Source: Mesorhizobium sp. J428
GTDB lineage: Bacteria > Pseudomonadota > Alphaproteobacteria > Rhizobiales > Rhizobiaceae
NCBI RefSeq assembly: GCF_024699925.1
Contig: NZ_JAJOMX010000001.1
Coordinates: forward strand, 4,130,001 to 4,194,000
Direction: 5' to 3'
Length of the DNA: 64,000 bases
A program made the position numbers and the translations under genes. The notes beneath the pieces are model-generated. The model was not told where the DNA came from, searched no databases, and saw nothing but the letters and a program-made list of their open reading frames with translations. Positions 59,238 through 64,000 of the stretch are shown here, in pieces; the stretch's first letter is position 1; every line of letters begins with the position of its first letter.

Positions 59238-59997
59238 ATGTGCGGACGTTTCACATTGACCGCGACGCCCGCGGAGCTGGAGGCGCTGCTGGCGCTCCTC
59301 GATCTCGAGGATTTCCCGCCCCGCTACAATATCGCGCCGACCCAGCCCATCCTGATGGTCATCGCCGGCCCGCGCAACGAGCCCGGCTCCAACCTGCCGG
59401 ACCGCCGCGCGCTCCTGGTACGCTGGGGCCTGATCCCGGGCTGGGCGAAGGATCCGAAGGACATGCCGCTCTTGATCAACGCCCGGTCGGAGACCCGCGG
59501 CCGAGAAGGCCTCCTTCCGCGCCGCCATGCGGCATCGCCGCACGCTGGTCCCGGCCACGGGCTTCTATGAGTGGAAGCGCGACGGCTCGAAGAAGAGCCA
59601 GCCTTATTTCATCCGCCCGCGCGGTGGCGGCATCGTGATGTTCGGCGGCCTGATGGAGACATGGTCGGAGCCCGGCGGCTCGGAGATCGACACCGGCGCG
59701 ATCCTGACCACGGCGGCCAACGGCACCATCGCCGCGATCCACGACCGCATGCCGGTCGTCATCCGGCCGGAGGATTTTGCGCGCTGGCTCGACTGCCGTT
59801 TCAGCGAGCCGCGTGACGTGGCGGACCTGCTCAGGCCTGTCTCGCCCGACTATTTCGAGGCGATCCCGATCTCGGACAAGGTCAACAAGGTCGCCAATAC
59901 CGGCCCGGAGATCCAGGATCCGGCGACGGTCGGCGAGCAGCCCGCGCCGGCGGCGAAGGCGCCGCCAAAGGACGAGCGTCAGATCGAGCTGTTCTGA
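59238..59997 (+). pseudogene. SOS response-associated peptidase (SRAP/YedK), frameshifted
   Basis: MCGRFTLTATPAELEALLAL begins with the catalytic Cys2 that forms a thiazolidine crosslink with abasic DNA. RYNIAPTQPILMV and VRWGLIPGWAKDP follow. The frame breaks at CCC 59494-59496; without one C the sequence continues A-A-E-K-A-S-F-R-A-A-M-R-H-R-R-T, then LVPATGFYEWKRDG (active-site Glu region) and AAIHDRMPVV (His) to TGA 59997, 252 residues. All catalytic residues are present, so a consensus error in an intact gene is likely. Confidence 0.9.
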
Positions 59998-60003
59998 CGC
60001 CCG

Positions 60004-60162
60004 TCAGCTCGCGCGCTTCAGCACGAACTGGTTTTTCAGGTTCTTCTTCCGGGCGCACAGCAGCGCGGCCATGATCGCGGCCGGACCGATGGCGCGGTAG
60101 TGGCTGACGAGTGCCGCATATTGCTGTCGGGCGCGTTCGGCTTCGCTGATCGTACGGGTCAT
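60004..60162 (-). CDS. Small basic protein, 52 residues
   Basis: Begins MTRTISEAERARQQYAALV at 60162 with AGAGGGAAGAAA directly upstream. An amphipathic N-terminal helix is followed by a hydrophobic stretch (AIGPAAIMAALLCA) and a strongly basic tail (RKKNLKNQFVLKRAS). Convergent with the SRAP gene, 6 nt apart. The ribosome-binding site, codon use and coherent helix pattern support a real gene. Function unknown. Confidence 0.55.
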   Translation of the reverse strand: MTRTISEAERARQQYAALVSHYRAIGPAAIMAALLCARKKNLKNQFVLKRAS

Positions 60163-60408
60163 TTTCTTCCCTCTGGTCCCGTTGTTTCGACGTGCAGGCA
60201 GCCGGATGACGTTCGATTGGGACCGAATTCTGTCCCGGGAGGGGCATTTCCCGGATGGCGGCCTTTTACCGATTCATGGTTGATCGTTTGTCAACGCAGT
60301 GATGTCGAAACGACACACCTCATACAGGTGCAATCGCCTCGCCGGTTGCTCCTGTCTCGCCCCGCTCTGTATCCACACCGTGTCGCGCGGGTCCGGCATC
60401 GTCTCCTC

Positions 60409-60438
60409 TTGACGCAACGCCCGCCCGCGCCGCATAAA
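60409..60438 (+). promoter_or_regulatory. Sigma-70 promoter candidate of cysS
   Basis: TTGACG (60409-60414), 18 nt, CATAAA (60433-60438). Transcription would begin around 60445, almost exactly at the ATG of the short Cys-containing ORF. Confidence 0.45.
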
Positions 60439-60445
60439 GCGCGCG

Positions 60446-60490
60446 ATGAAAACGATCTTCGCCATTTGCGGGATTTGCATTATCGGCTAG
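60446..60490 (+). CDS. Possible 14-residue leader peptide with two Cys codons
   Basis: The ORF reads MKTIFAICGICIIG and ends at TAG 60488-60490, 97 nt before cysS. Two of 14 codons are TGC. If the promoter at 60409 is right, the message is leaderless, as described for the tryptophan leader trpL of Sinorhizobium. Ribosome stalling on Cys codons could control cysS. Speculative: short ORFs arise by chance, and no clear mutually exclusive terminator was found. Confidence 0.25.
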   Translation: MKTIFAICGICIIG

Positions 60491-60587
60491 CGCTTTCGCT
60501 GGTCCGGTCGTTTTCGCCTTCTCTCAAAAGACAGCAAACGCCCCGGCCAGCAGGCCCGCGCATTCGCGCGCATGATTGGGTGGATGG

Positions 60588-62078
60588 ATGTCTGAGGGGT
60601 TCAAGGGCCTGAGGCTCTACAACACGCTGACGCGGACGAAGGAGGACTTCGTCCCGATCGATGCGGCGCGCGTGCGCATGTATGTCTGCGGCCCGACGGT
60701 CTACGACTACGCCCATATCGGCAATGCGCGGCCGGCGATCGTTTTCGACGTGCTCTACCGGCTGCTGCGCCATCTCTACGGCGCGGACCATGTCACCTAT
60801 GTCCGCAACATCACCGACGTGGACGACAAGATCAACGCGCGTGCGCTGCGCGACTATGGCGCCGAGATCGAGGCCGGAAAGCTATCGCTCAACGAGGCGA
60901 TCCGCAAGGTCACCGAGCCGACCTACGAGCAGTACCAGAAGGACGTCACCGCGCTCGGCTGCCTGCCCCCCACCTTCCAGCCGCGCGCGACCGAATTCAT
61001 GCTGCCCCGCGCCGACGGCAAGTCCGACATGGCTACGCTGATTCAATCCCTCATCGATCGCGGCCATGCCTATGTTTCCAATGGCGAAGTCCTGTTCGAC
61101 GTGGCTTCGATGGCCGACTACGGCCAGCTCTCCAAGCGCCCGCTCGATGAACAGCAGGCCGGCGCGCGCATCGCCGTCGATGCGCACAAGAAGAACCCGG
61201 CCGATTTCGTGCTCTGGAAGGAGAGCTCAGTCGACGAGCCCGGATGGGAAGCGTCGTTTCGCGTCTCGGACGACAACCGTCGCGCCCTGGACCTGCCCTC
61301 GAACATGGTCGCCATCCGTGGCCGGCCCGGCTGGCACATCGAATGCTCGGCCATGTCGGCCGCCTATCTCGGCGAGGTGTTCGACATCCATGGCGGCGGC
61401 CTCGACCTGATCTTCCCTCACCACGAAAACGAGATCGCCCAGTCCCGCTGCGCCCACGGCACCGAGGTGATGGCCAACTACTGGCTCCACAACGGCTTCC
61501 TCCAGGTTGAGGGGAAGAAGATGTCGAAGTCGGACGGCAATTTCGTCACCATCCACGAACTGCTGGAGACGGAGAAATTCGGCGGCCGGACGTGGCCGGG
61601 TGAGGTGCTGCGGCTGGCGATGCTGATGACGCACTATCGCGAGCCGATTGATTTCAGCGTGCGCAAGCTTGAGGAGGCGGAGAACACGCTGCGGAAATGG
61701 AAACGCGCCGCCGATCTCGCCGACCTCGCGGCAGCGACCGTTCCGGCGGCCGTAATCGATCCGCTCGCCGACGACCTGGGCAGTTATCAGGCCTTCCAGG
61801 CGCTCAGCGAGCTCGCTTCCTCCGCCTCGTCTGAGATCGCAGCCGCCGCCTCGCTCAAGACTGCGCTGGCATTCCTCGGCTTCGACACCGGCGGCACCGA
61901 CGTCGACACCGCCGCCGTGCAACAAACCGTCACCCGCCGCCTCGCCTTCATCGCTCAGAAGAACTGGGCCGAAGCCGACCGCATCCGCGACGAGCTTCTG
62001 GCGCAAGGCATTCAGCTCAAGGACGGCAAGGACCCGACGACCGGCGAGCGCATCACGACATGGGAGGTGAAGCGGTGA
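60588..62078 (+). CDS. cysS: Cysteinyl-tRNA synthetase
   Basis: 496 residues, class I synthetase. Zinc and HIGH region [19 protein letters not shown] (near 29-47), [25 protein letters not shown], and the KMSKS loop [10 protein letters not shown] near 310, followed by the helical anticodon domain. It charges tRNA-Cys. Start ATG 60588 gives [16 protein letters not shown]; an in-frame TTG 12 nt upstream is less likely. The stop is 28 nt before a palindromic repeat. Confidence 0.96.
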   Translation: MSEGFKGLRLYNTLTRTKEDFVPIDAARVRMYVCGPTVYDYAHIGNARPAIVFDVLYRLLRHLYGADHVTYVRNITDVDDKINARALRDYGAEIEAGKLSLNEAIRKVTEPTYEQYQKDVTALGCLPPTFQPRATEFMLPRADGKSDMATLIQSLIDRGHAYVSNGEVLFDVASMADYGQLSKRPLDEQQAGARIAVDAHKKNPADFVLWKESSVDEPGWEASFRVSDDNRRALDLPSNMVAIRGRPGWHIECSAMSAAYLGEVFDIHGGGLDLIFPHHENEIAQSRCAHGTEVMANYWLHNGFLQVEGKKMSKSDGNFVTIHELLETEKFGGRTWPGEVLRLAMLMTHYREPIDFSVRKLEEAENTLRKWKRAADLADLAAATVPAAVIDPLADDLGSYQAFQALSELASSASSEIAAAASLKTALAFLGFDTGGTDVDTAAVQQTVTRRLAFIAQKNWAEADRIRDELLAQGIQLKDGKDPTTGERITTWEVKR

Positions 62079-62106
62079 GGACGGAGCGCGAGACGTCTGC
62101 GGGACA

Positions 62107-62267
62107 GCGCCCCCCCTCTGTCCTGCCGGACATCTCCCCCACAAGGGGGGAGATTGGCAGCTCCACTGTGGTCGCACTTCCTCGGATCTTGGCGATTGGC
62201 GAAAGCCGACGTGACGGCCAATCTCCCCCCTCGTGGGGGAGATGTCCGGCAGGACGGAGGGGGGCGC
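62107..62267. repeat. Palindromic intergenic element with 52/51-nt inverted arms
   Basis: Left arm 62107-62158 and right arm 62217-62267 are inverted copies differing by two substitutions and one C; the centre is 58 nt. Each arm contains a smaller hairpin (ATCTCCCCC-ACAA-GGGGGGAGAT type), so the whole folds as a cloverleaf-like structure. The arms end in GCGC. It looks like a MITE-like or REP-like element of a type I recall as common in rhizobial genomes. Confidence 0.85.
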
Positions 62268-62320
62268 CGTAGAACTCCCACCTTCGGCCACACCGCATGT
62301 GGAATGGCGGAGGCCTGACC

Positions 62321-62743
62321 ATGCCGCACACGCCGCTGCCTCCGAACAATCGGGACCGCGCCAAGGCCATGCGCCGGAAGATGACCCAGGCGGAGCTGAA
62401 GCTGTGGAACGAAGCGCGCGCCCATCGGCTGGGAGGCCTGTCGCTGCGGCGACAATACGGCATCGGCGACTACATCGTCGACTTCGCCTGTCCCGCCAAT
62501 AGGCTGGTCATCGAACTGGACGGCAGCCAGCACGGCGAAGAGGAGGTTGCGGAGCGCGACGCGCGGCGGACTGCGTTTCTGGAGGCCAGCGGCTGGACCA
62601 TCCTCCGCTTCTGGAATGACGACGTGCTGCGCGACATCGAGGGCGTGTGCCAGCACATCGTCACCGCGGCGGGCCTCGCCGCGGGGGATGCTGCGCGCTA
62701 CGCTCGCCCGTCTGCAGCCACCCCGGAGGAGCATCACCCATGA
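62321..62743 (+). CDS. DUF559 domain protein (Vsr/restriction-endonuclease-like)
   Basis: 140 residues from ATG 62321 (GGAGG 7 nt before). DUF559 core: ARAMRRKMTQAE-like N-terminus, LWNEARAHRLGGLSLRRQYG, YIVDFACPANRLVIELDGSQH (nuclease-type D...E-x-D), RDARRTAFLEASGWTILRFW. It belongs to the PD-(D/E)xK fold with Vsr-like endonucleases; its function in rhizobia is unknown. It lies directly behind the palindromic element and is coupled to the VOC gene by ATGA. Confidence 0.88.
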   Translation: MPHTPLPPNNRDRAKAMRRKMTQAELKLWNEARAHRLGGLSLRRQYGIGDYIVDFACPANRLVIELDGSQHGEEEVAERDARRTAFLEASGWTILRFWNDDVLRDIEGVCQHIVTAAGLAAGDAARYARPSAATPEEHHP

Positions 62744-63123
62744 TCGACCACACCGGCATACCCATCTCCGACCCCGACAAGGCAAAAACCTTCTACGACG
62801 CGGCGATGGGCGCCATCGGCGCAAAGGTCCTTATGACCGTGCCGAAGGAGTTCACCGGCGGCAAATGGGTCGCCGGCTATGGCCGCACGAAGCCTGATTT
62901 CTGGCTGACCGAGTCCGACGCGATCGGCCCCGGCCGCCACTATGCCTTCACGGCCGCCTCCCGCGCCGAGGTCGACGCCTTCTACACGGCGGCGCTTGCC
63001 GCCGGCGGCCGCGACAACGGCGCGCCGGGCATCCGTGCCCATTACCATCCCGACTATTACGGCGCCTTCGTCTTCGATCCCGACGGCAACAATGTCGAAG
63101 CCGTCTGCCACAGGCCGGAGTGA
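62740..63123 (+). CDS. VOC family protein (glyoxalase/dioxygenase fold)
   Basis: 127 residues. Begins MIDHTGIPISDPDKAKTFYD with the metal-ligand His4, and ends DYYGAFVFDPDGNNVEAVCH with Glu of the N-x-V-E motif. These small paired-betaalphabeta proteins include lyases, dioxygenases and resistance proteins; the substrate cannot be assigned. AGGAG precedes the ATG, which overlaps the DUF559 stop. Confidence 0.9.
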   Translation: MIDHTGIPISDPDKAKTFYDAAMGAIGAKVLMTVPKEFTGGKWVAGYGRTKPDFWLTESDAIGPGRHYAFTAASRAEVDAFYTAALAAGGRDNGAPGIRAHYHPDYYGAFVFDPDGNNVEAVCHRPE

Positions 63124-63126
63124 GAC

Positions 63127-63618
63127 ATGAGCCTCGACAACCGGCCGATCTATTCCGGCGGCTGCCAGTGCGGCGCGGTGCGCTTTCGCGTCGAGGGCGC
63201 GCTTGGCGATGCGTCCGTCTGCCATTGCCGCATGTGCCAGAAGGCGTCCGGCAATTTCTACCTGCCGCTGGTCTCGGTGCGGCATGCGAAGCTCGAATGG
63301 ACGCGCGGCGAACGCAAGCGCTTCCAATCCTCAAACTATGCGTGGCGCGGCTTCTGCGGCGACTGCGGCACGCCGCTCACCTATGAGGCGCCGGACGGGG
63401 TGGCGCTTGCGATCGCCGCCTTCGACGACCCGTCGACCATCCGCCCCATCATCCAGTGGGGCGTCGAGGCGAAGCTGCCCTATGTCGACGAGGTGCCTGA
63501 TCTGCCCGGGGAGGAGACGATGGCGGACATCGCCGACGCGCCCTTCCTCGCCGATCTCGTCTCCTACCAGCATCCAGACTACGATACGGACCAGTGGCCA
63601 GCGGAGGATAAGTCATGA
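63127..63618 (+). CDS. GFA family protein (copy 1)
   Basis: 163 residues. Zinc-binding cysteine pattern of the Gfa/CENP-V fold: GGCQCGAVRFRVEGALGD, CHCRMCQKASGNF and GFCGDCGTPLTYE. The founding member accelerates glutathione-formaldehyde adduct formation, but most relatives are uncharacterised. Overlaps the second copy by 4 nt. Confidence 0.9.
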   Translation: MSLDNRPIYSGGCQCGAVRFRVEGALGDASVCHCRMCQKASGNFYLPLVSVRHAKLEWTRGERKRFQSSNYAWRGFCGDCGTPLTYEAPDGVALAIAAFDDPSTIRPIIQWGVEAKLPYVDEVPDLPGEETMADIADAPFLADLVSYQHPDYDTDQWPAEDKS

Positions 63619-64000
63619 CGGAAACCATCAGGACAGGCGGCTGCCAGTGCGGCGCGGTGCGCTTCCGCATCCGCGGCGCGCTGGGGCGCCCCTCGATCTG
63701 CCATTGCCGCATGTGCCAGAAGGCGTTCGGCTCCTTCTTCGGCCCGCTGGTGACGGCGCCGAAGGACGGCGTCGAATGGACGCGCAACGAGCCGGCCTAT
63801 TTCCAGTCGTCGGTCAACATCTCGCGCGGCTTCTGCCAGCGCTGCGGCACGCCGCTCACCTATCGCCACCCGGAGGGCCTGGAGATCGCCATCGGCGCCT
63901 TCGACGACCGCTCGGACCTGAAGCCGCTGATCCAGGTCCACACCGGCTCGGCCATTCCCTGGGTCACCGAGATCTTCGACGCGCCGAAGCGCTCGGCCGA
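63615..64000 (+). CDS. GFA family protein (copy 2, partial)
   Basis: Begins ATG 63615 (overlapping the stop of copy 1, ATGA) and runs off the right edge after about 128 codons. Cysteine motifs GGCQCGAVRFRIRGALG, CHCRMCQKAFGSFF and GFCQRCGTPLTYRHP repeat those of copy 1, so the two are tandem paralogues from a local duplication that has since diverged. Confidence 0.88.
   Translation, partial: MTETIRTGGCQCGAVRFRIRGALGRPSICHCRMCQKAFGSFFGPLVTAPKDGVEWTRNEPAYFQSSVNISRGFCQRCGTPLTYRHPEGLEIAIGAFDDRSDLKPLIQVHTGSAIPWVTEIFDAPKRSA

Larger units (their letters stand above)
60163..60587. other. Intergenic region before cysS
   Basis: 425 nt. The left two thirds show no convincing gene. The right third contains a promoter candidate (60409-60438), a 14-codon ORF with two Cys codons (60446-60490), and small GC hairpins (for example CGCGC-ATTC-GCGCG near 60556-60570) just ahead of the cysS start. 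Confidence 0.5.

Noticed and set aside
60100..60612. 170-codon ORF overlapping the cysS leader
   Set aside because: Runs through the small minus-strand gene and the promoter region, with no family features and arginine/proline-rich shadow composition.

Overview
This window is GC-rich, densely coded DNA that reads as an alphaproteobacterium of the order Rhizobiales (Hyphomicrobiales), most like the Phyllobacteriaceae/Mesorhizobium side. The main reasons are the conserved run dapA-smpB-udg-NYN(labA-like)-rpoZ-rsh-pyrE-acpS-lepB-rnc-era-recO, an Omp2-type porin, and palindromic intergenic elements of a kind I associate with rhizobial genomes. The family-level placement is inference.

Layout. (1) 1-4908, minus strand: a molybdenum hydroxylase (xanthine oxidase family) operon: SRPBCC/CoxG-like protein, FAD subunit, 2Fe-2S subunit, a molybdopterin subunit carried on two genes, and a MoxR/CoxD-type AAA ATPase cut by the window edge. 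An AraC regulator and an old-yellow-enzyme reductase lie upstream. (2) 7.4-27.6 kb: a catabolic island. It holds an AMP-forming acyl-CoA ligase, two acyl-CoA dehydrogenases, an enoyl-CoA hydratase, a branched-chain-amino-acid-type ABC importer (LivGFHM plus a binding protein further on), an IclR regulator, two luciferase-like flavin monooxygenases, a flavin reductase, a single-domain SDR and a fused double SDR, an SMP-30 lactonase-like protein, an NDP-forming acyl-CoA synthetase, an NTF2/SnoaL-like protein and a 97-residue unknown. Together these suggest import of an organic acid or cyclic compound, oxygenation, lactone opening, CoA activation and beta-oxidation; the substrate cannot be read from the sequence. 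A shared operator-like palindrome, TTCA-N6-TGAA, lies in front of at least four transcription units of this island. (3) 28-32.6 kb: porin, alpha/beta hydrolase, lytic transglycosylase. (4) 32.8-45 kb: the conserved housekeeping cluster (lysine synthesis, trans-translation, omega subunit, stringent response, pyrimidine synthesis, signal peptidase, RNase III, Era, RecO), with an antisense PAS-GGDEF-EAL gene between era and recO. (5) 45.5-55.2 kb: DUF2339 membrane protein, MFS transporter, ECF sigma/anti-sigma pair, a GNAT-C39 peptidase protein next to a RimK-like ATP-grasp ligase, HD hydrolase, YgfZ. (6) 55.3-64 kb: dihydroorotase-like gene; a four-helix-bundle protein gene enclosed by inverted arrays of the heptamer GGCAGTA; small exported proteins, Nudix, SRAP, cysS, a palindromic repeat, DUF559, VOC, and two tandem GFA proteins (the last cut by the window edge).

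Sequence quality. At least eight genes, including acpS and smpB, are broken or altered by a 1-2 nt shift while the family sequence continues in another frame. This is more likely uncorrected consensus error than real gene decay, and lesions here should be read with that in mind. No rRNA, tRNA, CRISPR array, prophage or classical insertion sequence was recognised.
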